A DNA stretch of 64,000 nucleotides from Sclerurus mexicanus (lineage: Eukaryota; Chordata; Aves; Passeriformes; Furnariidae), in the NCBI GenBank assembly GCA_013396755.1, contig VWZF01005811.1, forward strand, positions 62,001 to 126,000, given 5' to 3'. Positions 33,045 to 46,700 of the stretch are shown here, piece by piece; the stretch's first letter is position 1, and the number at the start of each line of letters is the position of its first letter. The position numbers were made by a program, and so were the translations under genes. The notes under the pieces were generated by a model. The model was given only the letters and a program-made list of their open reading frames with translations, was not told where the DNA came from and made no database searches.

Positions 33045-33717
33045 ATTATGCAGAAAATGCCTCCCAGTTGAGACATTTGATGTGAGCCCCTCTCTCTGAA
33101 GGATCCCCTCCTACCATGCACCAGTTCAACTGGAAGACAACCAGACCTGTGGGACACACATAGTTATTACTCAACAAAGAGCTCAGAGTAACAGGGGAAA
33201 CCCTGAGCAGACAAGCCCTCTGGAGCAGCAGGTCCCTCAGGGGACAGGCAAAGAGCAGGCAGACAGCAGATCCTTACCCTTCGCCACAGCCCTGTCTCTG
33301 TGCCAGCAGGGAAAGCTGGTGCTGCCCAGGAGCAGACAGGAGGCTGTGCAGGCCACCTCCACATCAGAGACACACCACAGCAGATCCGCCGTCCTAACAT
33401 TGCTAACAGCAATTTCCTCATCACCTCAGGGCTCGAGGGCTGTGTTTTATATCAAACTCCCCTGGTTTCCCCCCAGTGACCTCACAGAGGTCAGCAAGCT
33501 GGGGGGGGCGGGGAGGGTGCTGGCAGGCAGGACCAGCAAGGCTGAGCTGAGCCTGAAGACTCATTAGGACACTGGAGTCTGACCAGAAGACTTGTCTTTC
33601 CTTCCAGGATAAGGGGAGACAGAGACAGAGACATCCAGCATGAGGCTTTAATGAGAACAAAATGCCTTCATTCAGTGGGAGAACTCGTTTGAACACATTG
33701 CATGCAGCTTCCTCACG
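33045..33717. other. Unannotated DNA, no gene seen
   Basis: No repeat or gene recognised; a G run lies at 33502-33508. Confidence 0.5.
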
Positions 33718-34032
33718 AAGGGCAGGGGAGGGGCAGGCACTGATCTCTGCTCTGTGGGACCAGGGACAGCACCCAGGGAAGGGCTGGAGCTGGGTCAGGG
33801 CAGGCTGAGGTTGGATCTCAGCAAAAGGTTCTTCCCCCAGAGGGTGGGGGGCACTGCCCAGGCTCCCCAGGGCAGTGGGCACAGCTCCAAGGCTGCCAGA
33901 GCTGCAGGAGGGTTTGGATGATGCTCTGGGGCACAGGGGGTGACTCTTGGGGCTGGTTCTGTGCAGGGCCAGGAGTTGGACTCGATGATCCTGGTGTTTC
34001 CCTTCCAACTCAGGGTATTCTGTGATTCTATG
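33718..34032 (+). mobile_element. CR1 LINE fragment, type B, intact tail
   Basis: Begins 'gggcaggggaggggcaggca' and runs to 'cttccaactcagggtattct' plus 'gtgattctatga', one of the best-kept type B ends in the window. 5'-truncated. Confidence 0.95.
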
Positions 34033-34698
34033 AAATTATTATAAATATGTAACTGTTCCGCCTTCAATGTAACCAAATGCCTCATTCCGTACAGACTTTG
34101 CTCTAACCCTCCAGTTTATGTTCTGTGCAAAAGCCTTTTTTCGCCCCACTTTTTCATCTTTCTCTTTGTCCCTTCACTATGGGCATGATCTAAAAATTTC
34201 TGTAATCAGGAAAGTCCTTTGATGACTATCTATAGCCACTTCTTTTGACATTTTTGCACTGATAAAAGATTAAATAATATGAATAAAATCTTTCAGTCTG
34301 AGAGAATTTTGGTAAGAATATTTGAAGAAGCAGAATGAGTTCATTGACAACTGTATCTGTATTTGTCTATTAATCTATGTTAGGGTTTTTATTTCACCTT
34401 CTGGATTGGGTCTGTGTTTTTTTCTTTTGTTTTCAAGAATGTAAATTAATCTGTATGCAGCTACAGGAAAATAAATTCTGTGCAATGCAGCCTGCACATT
34501 TTGGATAGTTAAAAGTGAGCAGTATGAATACAGATTGCATCTTCAAACCTCTGGCTGAGGGCCACTGTCCCAGCCTGCCCTGTGCTGCTGTGGGAGAGCA
34601 TAATTTGGCTTTGTGTTGTCACAAACATGAACAGTTCATCTGCAGTTGCAATTGAGTATTGTGGGACTGAAAAAGGCCACTGCTGAAATTCAGCAGGA

Positions 34699-34701
<3 letters not shown>
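34033..34701. other. Unannotated AT-rich DNA
   Basis: No gene or repeat seen before the microsatellite. Confidence 0.55.
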
Positions 34702-34739
<38 letters not shown>

Positions 34740-34773
34740 TGCATGTGTGTGTGTGTATACACACACAAACACA
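34702..34773. repeat. TA microsatellite followed by TG/CA inverted repeat
   Basis: An uninterrupted TA run (34702-34736) is followed by 'gcatgcatgtgtgtgtgtgt' and then 'atacacacacaaacaca'. The TG and CA parts pair with each other around a central 'tata'. Confidence 0.95.
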
Positions 34774-34869
34774 TCTTTTATAAAGAAACTAGAATACTGG
34801 ATTCTAGTTCCTCAAGGGGCTCTTTAGAGAGCTGGAGAAGGGACTTTGGAGGAGGGCATGGAGCGACAA

Positions 34870-35088
34870 GACAAGAGTGAATGGCTTCAAACTGCCAGAG
34901 AGCAGGGAGCCCCTGGCACAGGGTGCCCAGAGAAGCTGTGGCTGCCCCATCCCTGGGAGTGTCCAAGGCCAGGCTGGACAGGGCTTGGAGCAACCTGGGA
35001 TAATGCAGTGTCCCTGCCCATGGCAGCGGGTGGGACTGGAGTAGCTTTAAGGCCCCTTTGGACCCAAATCAGTCTGTGATTCTGAGAT
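34870..35088 (+). mobile_element. CR1 LINE fragment, type A, with internal deletion
   Basis: Sense copy with 'gaatggcttcaaactgccag', then directly 'gagcccctggcacagggtgc'. The 'agattagatatcaggaagaaatcc'-type segment seen at 32809-32845 is absent. The tail reads 'cagtctgtgattctgaga'. Confidence 0.92.
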
Positions 35089-38000
35089 CTTGGTTGTTGG
35101 TGTGTGGTTTATCCTCCTTGGCAGAGCCGTGTTTGCACTGAAGGGGTAACACGTGCAGAGCAGAACTGCCCCACAACCTTCCCAAGTGCCCGCCCAGCAG
35201 AAGGGCTGAGGGCTTGGAAGTGGGTCATTTTCAAGAGAAGAGAGAGTAAAATGGTACCTGATATTTCAGAAAGTTTTCTGATCAGAGCAGCCTTTATAAA
35301 GCTTTTACAAAATGCTTTGTGATTTTAAGTGTAACACAGGGAGGTGTAATTAGGCAGAAAGCAGGACATGGTTTTCAAATGCTGTACTGGACCTGAGGGG
35401 GCAGAGTTTCAGTCCTTTGCCTTTCCAAAAGTTGTCTGGGAACTCTGGAAAATGATTTCATTTCCCAGATATTCATTTTCCCTCTCAGCCTGGATTTGTC
35501 CTGGACTTTTTGGCTGACGTTCCAGTGTAGTGACATTCTTACTATATATTGCCCCATGCTTGAGGCCTCCCCATGGCATTCAGTTAATGGGGTACAAAGT
35601 GTTATCCCAGTCCCTCCCACTACAAACAAAAAGTTTTGACTTTTAGGATGGTTCCTTCCAGCTAAACAGTGAGAGTTCCCATCAGAGCCCAAAGCAGCAA
35701 GGCCTGTGTAGACAACCAAATCCACCAGGGTCGTGTTGTATTTCTGTCTTGAATATTTTGAATCGTTTTCTCATGAATAATGTCTATAGTGAGCCTTAAA
35801 ATTATTCAGCAAAGTGTTTCTGCTATCAAATTATTTTTAAAAAGTAGCCCAATTGTAAATTGCCCAGTAGAATCCGACGAAACCACCTCTGTGCAAAAGG
35901 GCTTTACAAAGACCTTTGCAGCAATTTATCTCCAATTAAAGTTTCTAGAGCCAAGTCCTAATTTCCAACAAGGGAAGAAAAGCTGCAGCTGCGATTTCAG
36001 CAGGATATGGGTGTTGTCTTGCACCAGGTCTCAAGTTAGCACTTTGCTTCCCTGCCCCGGAAAAAAGTCACCTCCTGCCCTGCAAGAGTTAATATTGAGT
36101 GATCTGTGGAGTGGAGAGCATGGTAAAACCTCAGATCAGCACAGGGGTGTGGGAGAGAGGGGAAGGCACCACAAGCGTGCCAATGTGCTGGAGGAGGTGG
36201 GCAGGCAGATGGCTGAACCTCGTGCCCCAGTGTGCACACGAGTATGTGGAAAATGACAATTTAGTGATTTTAGTTCAAAACTATGTGGACTTGGAAGCAA
36301 TGTCATTTTCTTTCATGCATCTTTTATCTGAGAGTTGGCACGCTGTGTTGTGCATAGAAATTAAGAAGATGACTTGGGGCTCTCTTCTGTCGTCACTTAC
36401 ATGGTGAGTAACTCAATATTTTGTTTATTTATGGGAAAATTCTTTTCTACAGCTCCACAAAGATTGTGCGAGAGCAAAGGAAGCATGAGGAAGGAGAGGG
36501 CCAGCCCTCTCCACCCCAAAGTGAGAGCACTGAAAAAATAAAACCTGGCACCCAGGCTGCAGCTGACTGAAAGCATCTTTCATTTGTGCATTAGAGCCAA
36601 TGAATCCCTGGCCTCATCTCTCCCAGCCTACCCTCACCAGCAGCCAGAAAAGTGTGGGCCGTAAGAAAATAAACTCCGTGCGTGTGGATAACAGTGATGC
36701 CTTGGCTCAGAAGCCAATAGCCATTAAAGTGTCTCACTTGTATCTGCTGATTGCAACACATCTCTCTCCTGTCCCCTCTTGCCTTTAACTGGTCCCTTGT
36801 AGAAATAAGAGAAGTTGTCTAAGTGTCTAGGTGGGTACAAGAGGTGAAAGCCACCATCTCAGCCCTCCATTTGGACACTGCAGCTGAGAAGAGTCTGGAG
36901 CTCCGTGCCTGCAATGTTTTAGTGATGTTTGGATTATCTTGCTCTAACGTGTCCTTTCCCTTCTGCAGCTGAGAGTGTCTCTCTGTCGGGTACATTCCTT
37001 TCACGAGGACAAGCTCTGCACTGAATGTTTTAGGGAAGAAAAGCATAGTCGAGGATGCCAAATTATTCCAGGTGGTTAGATTATATTTCTAGGCACAAGG
37101 CTGGGCTGGTTAATGGCCTCTGAGTGTCACGGTCAGACTAGTAATGACAGAGGCACTCTGCAATTCCTGCCTCCTTTCTGTCATTGCTCCAACATTGAGG
37201 ATTCAGATAAAACCTTCAGGGAATGAAACACTTTGGCTTCGTAAAAAGGCTGATACAGGCAAGTCACAAAATCTCAAACTGAGATTTACAAAGAAAGAAA
37301 AATATTTATTTAAGAAAAAAGCTGCCTAGAATTTCCTTGTCTGAAAGAAGCTTAGGGAGTTTGATGTGATGGGCTCAAAACCATCAAGAAAACCAGGACA
37401 AAGGCAGAATCAGGACAAAGGAGTCCCCACCTAATGTCAGTCTTACTCTACCAGCTGCCTTTACTGCTAGAGGACTATCTCAAGCCATCAACTGCAAGAA
37501 ATATACTGTCAGACTCTTGACAATGTTACATGAAAAACAAGTTTTCATTTCCAACTAGCCAAACCTTGAGGGGAGGGATTCTATTTTAAATAAAATAACT
37601 AGATTAACTAGGTGTTTTATGGAAGCCAGGGTAGCCTGATGTATGGGAAGATTAAAAAATGCAGGTAATGCATTGAAGGTGCCAGAAAGAGTAGAGGTGA
37701 CTTCTTGCAAATTCTATTGAGGATTTTAGTCTCTAGAACGATTTGGAGTTGGTAATTTTTCCTGCAGATCCCCAATAAATATCTGAGTTTATCCATGCTA
37801 AGCCAGTTCCTGTGCTTGCAAAGGGCAAAGCTCTGCTGATGCCAACCTTATAATTTAAAAAGAGTTCTGAGATTAGCAGAGTATCCTTCATCAGTGTTGT
37901 TTAATTATTTGTTTATTTGAAACCTACCTTTACACCAAAGAAAGGTTTATGAAGTAGATTGGAATCAAACTTAAACTTTCCAGAACAGCCAAAAAAACTG

Positions 38001-38288
38001 GCATAGCCAACCTCCCCTTTAATTGGGTGACCAGTTGGTGATCTTCCAAAAACCTTTATTTCTTACACTTTCAATTACTTTTAAAAAGAATTTGTCACCC
38101 CCTTCAACTCTTCCAAGACTCTTCCCTCACTGCTGTTATTTCCCACATGTGCCAAGTGCATGTATGGTAAGTTTTCAGCAGTCAGATACACAACAGACAG
38201 ACACAACCATGTGTGGATTTATTACCTTCCTCTCCCTGCATCATGCTCTGGTTTTGGTGTCTGTGTGGTTGCAGGAAGGATCCCGGTA
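35089..38288. other. Unannotated DNA, 3.2 kb, no gene seen
   Basis: No recognised repeat. A 158-codon plus frame (35780-36256) shows no domain and an ordinary base pattern, so it is not called. Confidence 0.5.
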
Positions 38289-38758
38289 CCACAGAATCAC
38301 AGAATAAGCTGAGTTGGACGGGACACCCAAGGATCATCGAGTCCAACTCCTGGCCCTGCACAGGACCAGCCCCAAGAGTCACCCCCTGTGCCCCAGAGCA
38401 TCATCCAAACCCTCCTGGAGCTCTGGCAGCCTTGGGGCTGTGCCCACTGCCCTGGGGAGCCTGGGCAGTGCCCACCACCCTCTGGGGGAAGAACCTTTAG
38501 CTGAGATCCAACCTCAGCCTGCCCTGACCCAGCTCCAGCCCTTCCCTGGGTGCTGTCCCTGGTCCCACAGAGCAGAGATCAGTGCCTGTCCCTCAGGAGG
38601 AGCTGCAGACCCCAGTGAGGTCTGACCTCAGTCTCCTCTTCTCCAGCTGAACACACCAAGTGCCCTCAGCCACTCCTGGTTTGCATCCTCGTGTCCCTCC
38701 TTTGGACACTCTCCAACAATTTTAGACCTTTCTGACATCTTGGTGCCCAAAACTGTAG
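38289..38758 (-). mobile_element. CR1 LINE fragment, type B, ~470 bp
   Basis: The plus strand begins with the tail 'cacagaatcacagaataagc' and goes back through 'agctgagatccaacctcagc' and 'ctcagtctcctcttctccag' to 'ctttggacactctccaacaa' and 'ttggtgcccaaaactg', so it reaches the former pol-end region. No intact protein frame. Confidence 0.94.
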
Positions 38759-40321
38759 CCCACCAAAGAAACTGTTTGGCCAAAATCTGAAGAACCTGCT
38801 TGTGAAACTAACTCTGCAGTCCCCAGGCAAGGAGGGATCAGAGCTTCGGGCTACAGTCCCTTCTACTGAAGGAGGATCTGCACATGTCCACACAGCTGTC
38901 ATGTGCCGGGCAGGCAGCCAGCATGTCCTGCCCACGGCCAGGCTGTGCCTGCTGCCCTCAGGAGCTGGGTCTACTTTCATATCATTATGACTCAGCAAAG
39001 GGCAGCACCTTCTTGAATAATAATGAAATTAAGCCTAGGGTTTAAGCTGGAGGTGTGCAACAGCACTTCCCTGCTTCATAATAAGTCATAAATAAAATCT
39101 ACTGAATGAGATGCTAAATGTTTTTCTTAATAAGGATGAGATGTCAACTCCCAGAAGACCAAGAAAAAAATACCCCCCAAAAAACTCAGGGTGGATTGCA
39201 ACATGGTATTGAGACAGTTCCCCAGGGAGCACAAGACGGAAAATACCCATCAGGCCTGGCATGTGGAGAGGCCAAGTGCACAGTGCAAGGTGCCCTGGTG
39301 CCAGGGGGATGTTTGTGCAAGTCCCTTGAGAACCACGGGAATATACTTTGGGCATGCCGGTTTGCCTGGCTTCAGCTTAGAGCTCTAACACAGAGAATGG
39401 CTCCTGAGCTAAACCGAAGCTAAACTGAGCTCTACTAAAGCTATGTAAGAAGCAGAAGCCTCCAGGTAGACCTTTATTAATAAATAGACTTAGTAATATA
39501 GAATAAAATGGAGAAAAACTGCCTTTTACCATTTCCTTTTTTCATATACAAATCCATGAAAGCCTGAACTTCTTTTATCAGCTGTAAAACAGAATATTTC
39601 AGTGCAAATCCCAAAGCTTTGATTTGGAAGTGCTACTAACACATTACATGTGAGCTCTGAACGAGCTGCCTTGTGCTTGTTTTTATTTCTTTGCTGACAG
39701 GATCTGTGGAGGCAAGTTCTTTGTCCCACAATAGCCCCAGTAAGCAGACAGGGTACTGGGGTGCACTGCAGGGGATGGAGGTGTCTGAGCCCCAAAAGGA
39801 TGTGGATGTTCAAGGCTTGGGAGAGATGGGTTGGCCCAGCTCCAGGTGCCCAGGCTCTCTCTCTTGGCAGCCCTGGAGACAAAGAGAATCAGCTGAGATC
39901 CCTCCCTCAGTCTGCATTCCTGGCCTCATCCCTAGTCCTGGCTTGTTCATGCTACAATGCCTGCAAGGGGCAAGACTGTGCAGGTTAAACACGCTGATTA
40001 CAGAGGAGAGAAAGTTCTTCAAACAAAGGGAATTGCAGTAATGGGATCATTTCCCTTTCTGAAAAAGCTCCTTCGCAGAGAGACAAGCGAGGAGCCTTGG
40101 CAGTGTGGACATGAGGGTTCTTTGGGGGTAAAAGCCAGCAAGACACTTGTTCCAAGCTCTGAGAGGTCTCGCTGGCTTTTCCCCCAAAGAGAAGCTCACC
40201 TGACTCCTCCAACACCAAAGCACATCTTTGAACAAGATGATGGTTGCATTTCTCCTCTTCTCCCCCACTCCACGATTTTTGGAGCAGAAAAAAATCACTG
40301 ATCTTTTCTCTTGGGTGTCCA
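38759..40321. other. Unannotated DNA, no gene seen
   Basis: Several short frames on both strands (39118-39423, 39526-39882, 39673-40041) overlap one another and lack domains. Confidence 0.5.
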
Positions 40322-40592
40322 GTGACAGGATCCAGGGAATGGCCTGAAGTTGTGTCAGGGGATATTTAGGTTGGATCTCAGCAAAAGGCTCTTCCCCCAG
40401 AGGGTGGTGGGCACTGCCCAGGCTCCCCAGGGCAGTGGGCACGGCCCCAAGGCTGCCAGAGCTGCAGGAGGGTTTGGATGATGCTCTGGGGCACAGGGGG
40501 TGACTCTTGGGGCTGGTCCTGTGCAGGGCCAGGAGTTGGACTGGATGGTCCTGGTGGGTTTCTTCTAACTTGGCATATTCTCTGATTCTGTT
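40322..40592 (+). mobile_element. CR1 LINE fragment, type B
   Basis: Sense copy from 'gtgacaggatccagggaatg' through 'ggatctcagcaaaaggctct' to 'tggcatattctctgattctg'. The opposite-strand frame of 233 codons at 40047-40748 passes through it and is repeat-derived. Confidence 0.94.
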
Positions 40593-43500
40593 ATTTATTT
40601 CTGTGGGGGGTTCTGCAGTTGTGAACGTGTTGGGCATATTTGCAATAAAATCCTCTTGGGGGTCTGTGCACACAAACCATTTGTAAGGGCAGGGACACAC
40701 CAGTGGGAAGCCAAGGCATTGTCTGTGATCAGCCATAATAATCATCAAAACTCATGTGATAAAGAGCATTGCTTGGGTTTCTCAACTAATTTATCTGATG
40801 TCGGCTGTTTACTCAGGAATCTGCTTTCAAACCCAATGCGGTAACATAATTGACTGAAGAACCATAATGTAACCAGAAAATGAATCAGAAGGAATTATTT
40901 TACAAACCCACCACTTCAGTGCAAGACAGTGGCAATCCACAGTGGCCCTTTTCATCTGCTTATCTTCATTAAGGCATTAGAGATCCTGCCTGCTCTGCCA
41001 GGCTTCTTCCAACCCCACACTCACAAACAGTTGCTCTCTCTTTTAAACTTTTTTCTTGGAAGAAATATAGTTTTCTACTAATATCTTAATCTCTTAATAG
41101 AGAAAGTAAATAATTAATTGATGTCAAAGAAGAAATAAAAGTCTCCATAATCCTTATGCTATTCATGTATTGAAGGTGGGGAAGGGATAAGGTAGGAGGG
41201 GGTTGCAATCTTAGTTGGTCCTAAGCTCAGCTTAACAGAGCATCACTCACATAAATTAAATTACACTGTTCTCTTGTATCTAAAAACCTTCTTTTTTCTT
41301 TGGCTGTGTTGTCCCAAGGCTTTAAGCACCTTCACTGCAGTGAAAATTGCTGAGAGGTGCCCGTGTCAGCCAGACTCAGAATTCCCAAGTGCTGGGGCAT
41401 CGCTGGTTAAGAGACCTTGTTTGAGAAATCTGGGCTTCACTGGAACATGGCAGAATGGTCACGTTCCAGAAAGAAATTTTCCATCGCTTGCCATTATTTT
41501 TGGTAATGAGAAGAATATGAAAGTAACAGAAAAGAATCTTTAGTGTAGGCAAAGGTGTTCAATGTGGATGCTATTTTTTTCTCTTAAATGGGAAATAAGC
41601 ACAAAAATTACATTTTAAATCACAAATTACTGTGAAAATGGATATGTTGGCTTAATTTTATTTAAGAAAACCTGGTTCAGTTTAACTCTGTATCTAAGTT
41701 GAGACTTTCAAACTATCTTCACATGCTGCCTGTCACTGATGGTGTCTTGGGTGTAATATTCTGGGTGATTCACCAACACCATAAGCAATGTCAAAGCAAA
41801 TTATACTTTCTTTTTAAATTATGAGTCCACTTTCTTTACCTTTAATTGCCTCTCTATTTTCACAATTGTTTCATGGGCCAGCTACACGTGTGTGCTGTCT
41901 GGCAAGTACCTTCTCTCTTATCAGAGACAAGGAACCTCATCTGAATTTGTTCCCTGTTTACACCACCACTTTAATTCTGCCGGGAATCCATTCCAAACAG
42001 TTATAGATAAATCCATTCAAAACTGTGGGAAAAAAATCAGATTTTTTCTAATCCAGAATTAATATTAAATAATGTCCTATTTTACTGTTGATCTAAGATT
42101 CAGGTAACTATAAATACGTCCTCAAACACCAAATAGTTTATCAAGGCTCAGTTACTGTGATTCATCAGTTTCCATAAGATGTATTTCCATTCAGTTTCTG
42201 TAAGTCTGACTCAGATTTTTTATCAAAATCCAGAGTCAGTGTCGCACTACAAATGTACCCCCTCTCCTGACAACACGATGCTTTTCTCAGCACAAGGAAC
42301 GAGAGTAGAAAATCATGTGAAAGTGAGAAACTGCTGGGTTTGCTTGAGCTGGGCAGAGAATTTTATACCATTTGCTAAGTAGTAAAACCCGTTTGTTAAT
42401 GTGTTGCCATCTGTCTTTATTACTCCAGCCCACTCGGCGAGACACTGTGACAGCCACTTTATTAGTGTGTTACAGCAACTTCAAATCATGCCCTGAACAA
42501 CTGTGTGCTTTACTTAGTCCTTTTTAGCAGAGACTGAGAACATCCACGTTTGTCGTACTGTAAAAGTTATGGATTCTGTACATTTAGCACTTTTCTGCAG
42601 GTGTTATTCTATTTTCCAGGTGGTTTTTTTTGGTTGGTTGTTTGTTTTTTTGTTGTGGTTTTTTTTTTTTTTTAAGGTCCTTTGGTTACCAGCACTACTG
42701 GAAACTTCTTAATTGTAATCGACTCACTCCCTTGAGCCTGAAGACCAAGCAAAACACCAGCACCAAGAGGTGTGAATTTCTCCCCTTCATCTTAACAGAC
42801 TGTTAAATTCAAAGTCTACGTGTGACCTCTCAAAGGCTTAGTGTCAACCTCTGCTGCTACAGGATGTCCAACAAATGCATGTCTTGTCCAGCCACATATG
42901 GGCAGACCAGATGTTCATTCCACTGGAGTGGACATTCCAGAGGGAATTGCTGCTGCCAGCATGGTCCAGCAGAAGAACAGGAGGTAGCCGTGGTCTCAAG
43001 TGTGCCAGCAGTGATACCCTTGCTGAACTGCAGATGAAGGTTTTGGAAGCTGTCTCCGGCAATTCCTCTTGTGAAGTACCTTTTCCCAGATTCCATAGGG
43101 AAGTTTTTTAAATTGCTGAGAAATTTTCACTCATCTGCATCCAATACTGTGAACTTGAACACATCATGGAATAATTTTTCCTCCCAGGCAGAGAGTGGAG
43201 AGGATTTGTAGACATCTTTTCCACTCTCTTTTTGTAGAAATAAAGACATTCACTCACTTTTGTGCAAGGCCATCTAAAACAGATCCAAAATGACTTAGAA
43301 ACTTGTAGGTAAGAATAACCTTTTCTGAACTATACCAAAAGTGCAAACCACATGCTTTTCTTTCTATTATGCTCCATTTGGGTTTGTCTTGCTATAAAAA
43401 GCACACTTGTTTGTCTTGCTTGTCAGGTGTCAAATGAGAGCAAGATACTTTCCCACCTATATATACACCTTAGAATTGATTTTTATTTATCCAGAAAAAT

Positions 43501-43619
43501 TCTAATTGCCACACTGAAAATCAGTGTAGATTTTCTCCCAAAAGTATGTCTTTCTACTGCTTCCATCCCAGACACCCCTTAGGAATTTCTTACTTGCTGC
43601 TTTTCCCTTCCTCTTATTA
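40593..43619. other. Unannotated DNA with T/G low-complexity patch
   Basis: No gene or element recognised. Around 42625-42675 there is a run of T and TTG units. A short inverted repeat TCCACT-gg-AGTGGA lies near 42920. Confidence 0.5.
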
Positions 43620-43735
43620 GAATCTCAGAATCATTTACATTGGAGAAGACCTTTAAGATCATTGAGTCCAGCCATTAACCCAGCACTGCCAGGTCCACCA
43701 CTAAACCATGTCCTTAAGTGTCACATTTACATGTT
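43620..43735 (-). mobile_element. Old CR1 LINE fragment, third tail type
   Basis: The plus strand reads 'agaatcatttacattggaga', 'agacctttaagatcattgag', 'taacccagcactgccaggtc', 'caccactaaaccatgtcctt'. This is the reverse complement of a CR1 3' end of a kind widespread in birds and unlike types A and B here. It is short and diverged, so older. Confidence 0.85.
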
Positions 43736-46700
43736 CTTATTCATGATCTTGCTGATAAATTCAAAGATGACTGAAAAATTATAGGATGATCTCTTCCTGC
43801 CTTTTGGGTATCTTTCCTTCTCCCTCTTTCAAGCCTCTTCTGCTTCTTTCCTGACTCAGAAATTGGAGCTCCAGTTTATTGTCCTCTTCTAAGCCTTCCT
43901 TTTACCTCCATGATACAGTTTTATTTCTCAGCCTCCTTTGGGCAAAGGGAGAGATTACTTTGTCCCTGCTTTTCTTCCCTTAACTCCTCAGTTTTTTCAG
44001 GTTATTTACATTGAAGGCTCCTTATGTATTTTGAGTTCCTTTTCATCCTGGGCTTTGTCTAATCAGTTCCAGCTTCTGGTTGTACAGTCTCATATCTCTA
44101 GCGGTCACTTTCTGGCTGAAACTTAGATGTCCATCATCACCTTTCCTGATCTATCATTGAATTTGGTCCTTGATAACTCTGTACTCTCACTCTAGGTCTC
44201 CATATTCATATGCACCAAAAATCATGCCGTTTTCCTCTCCAGAACATCTCCATGCTAGAGATACTGCCTGGCATCTACTCAACTGCACTTTGATCCATCC
44301 ATACAGTGATTCCTGTGGGGATCTTCTCTGCTTGTCTCTGGAGGACACTGCAGTCTCTCACACCCTCTCTGACTGCAGAAAATGGCTTTTCTTTAGGGCT
44401 TACAAAAATTGTAAGAATGTTTATCAATGCACTGTGCAGCAGCTTGTAGCAGTGAGTAGTACCATCCATGTTTCCTTGTACTTTCTGACCTATACGTGGG
44501 TTTTCCTTGTGGTCTTAGCTGCAGTCCTTCCTAAAATAAGTCAAACCAAGCTTTGGAAGCAATCCTTTCATACAGCATTGGCAAAGCCCAGAGCAGTTAT
44601 TGTCACGGGTACAGGATTACAGACGGAATGGTGGGGTCTGGGTTGTTCCCTGAGATGTGTTTGCACTTGAAGCTTGCTCTGGCTCTACACACATGGGGAG
44701 AAAAGAGGTGATTGGCACTGGGAGGGCTGAGGTGGGTGCAGCTGTGAGGACAGTGCTGCTGCCTCTGGCTGCCCAGAGCTTCCTCTCCCGGCATCAGGAG
44801 TGTATGGCTTTGGTCTTTACAAGCTTGGGGGAGTTCACTGGAGTCCTGAACTGAAATACCATTCTGCAGGAATCATCAGGCCCCCTCAGGTTCTTGGGCA
44901 GCCAAGAGTTTCTGGTCCCCCACATGGATGGATCCCCCAGAAGCACTATCTCATTTTAATTCACTTAACATGTGTTGTTATTATTTGTAGTTAAAAGGCC
45001 TCATTCCTGTAACCTGGTTATATCTGCCAGTCTGACAGTTAATTGCCTCTTGATCTGGAGTCTTTTTCAGAGAATACAGAAACCCACCAGGTCCTTTTCA
45101 CAGCTCCTCTGGCTTCACACATAGTGAGCCCTCGGGGAGGGGTGGCAGAAGGTGTCAGGTGCGGGGTACCACAGCTCCAGTTCCAGCTGGAACTGCCTCA
45201 TATTCCTGAAATTGTTTTCTTAGGAGTCGGTGGGTTGTGTAATTTCTTCCTCTTTTTTTCTTGATGGTTTTTGTGTTCTCTGGTCCATGTTTGTAGTGAC
45301 GTGTGTTTACTAATAGTGCGGTGCCGTGCCACTGCCAAGCTGCTTCTGCTAACAATAAAACAAGGGAAAAGTGATATTTATGGTGGCTTGGGGGCTGGCC
45401 GGGCTGCGGCACTCGATTTTTATTATAGCTGACTGCAAATTTCTCAGACACAAGAATCTGTATTTCATTGTGCAGAGCTGGTTTCCATTTCAATCTGGGT
45501 CCCATTATCGGGGTTTGGTTTGCATTCTGTAGGGTTGGCCATGTGTGGATTCACACAAACAAATATGGAATTTATGTCTGTAGCTTTCACTTGTGGGATT
45601 TAAACCTCCACCTATTTGAAATGTCTCTGGAAGGGGATAAGAGGAACTACAATGTTCCTCTTTCTAATGGAAGGATGTGTTGTATAGCAACAAGCAAGCC
45701 AATAAAAATAGTTTGAATTTATTTCCACCCACTACTGAGCCACCAGGGCACGAGAGAGCTGTGTTAAGGAAGAGTACAGCAGATGTGAGTCAACATTGCT
45801 CATGCTGTGTATCTCTTGTGGCTATGAAAGGACTTGTCTCTAAGATTGTCATCAGCCCAACACACTTAGTCAACACCAGCTACTACCTGGAGATACCTCC
45901 AAGCCTTCCAGTGAGGTATTCAGGTTCAGGGTATTTCATGTTTGGAGAGCCTTTGCAGTGGTTCCCAGTCAAGATAAGAGAAAAGAGAAATTCCCAGAAA
46001 AGGTCTTAGTCTCTGGGACCAAATCAGTTCCACTTCAGCAAAGATTTTCCCCTGACATCCATGTAGACAGAGATGGGATATTGGAATGTGAGCAGTGCGT
46101 GAAAATGTTGAGTGTTGGGGTAGGGGCTTCTTATAAAAGCTGTTTCTAAGAAGAGCTACGTGTCTGTGGACAGTTGACTTCCTTTGGAGGAATATATTAT
46201 GCCAAGGAGGTGACTTGGCAGAGATGAAACATTTCTAGGCAAGATGCCTGGAGAAAGGCAGCTGGCACTGTCTGCCTCTGAGCTGGGGCTCTTCCTGACA
46301 CGGAGGCGCAGACAAGAGGAGTCGTGCTGAAACCAAAGGGTCTCATTCTGCCCTTCCCTTCTATGAGCAGGGTTCACTTGTCCTCAGGAGAATCTATGTG
46401 TGTTTCTTCAGTGCTGATGCAGAGCTTGGCTCATTGCCAAACTGAATCCTGCAGCTTCCATTCACCTCTTAGTTGTCATGATTGGTGTTTTCTTCCTTAT
46501 TTTTTTTTTTCCAAATTACACGCAAGCAGGAGTTGTGTAACTCCAGTCTTTAACTTTTTGTTGTCCCTTGTGACTGTAACTCAAAATAGTCATAGAACAA
46601 GTGGTGACCTGACCTTTTTACTGACCAAACAGGGTTGTGAAGGGGACCACATAGAAAAGTACCTTTTTTTCTGGAGGAAAAAGTATTTTCATTAAACTTT

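Noticed and set aside
34702..34773. CRISPR-like or other spaced repeat array
   Set aside because: It is a plain dinucleotide microsatellite with no spacers; dispersed repeats elsewhere are CR1 copies in both orientations.
40047..40748. 233-codon minus-strand open frame
   Set aside because: Its middle is the antisense of a CR1 tail, and the flanking parts have no recognisable domain.
44170..44670. 166-codon plus-strand frame with a hydrophobic segment
   Set aside because: No recognisable family, no exon signals, and overlapping frames on the other strand; length within chance expectation.
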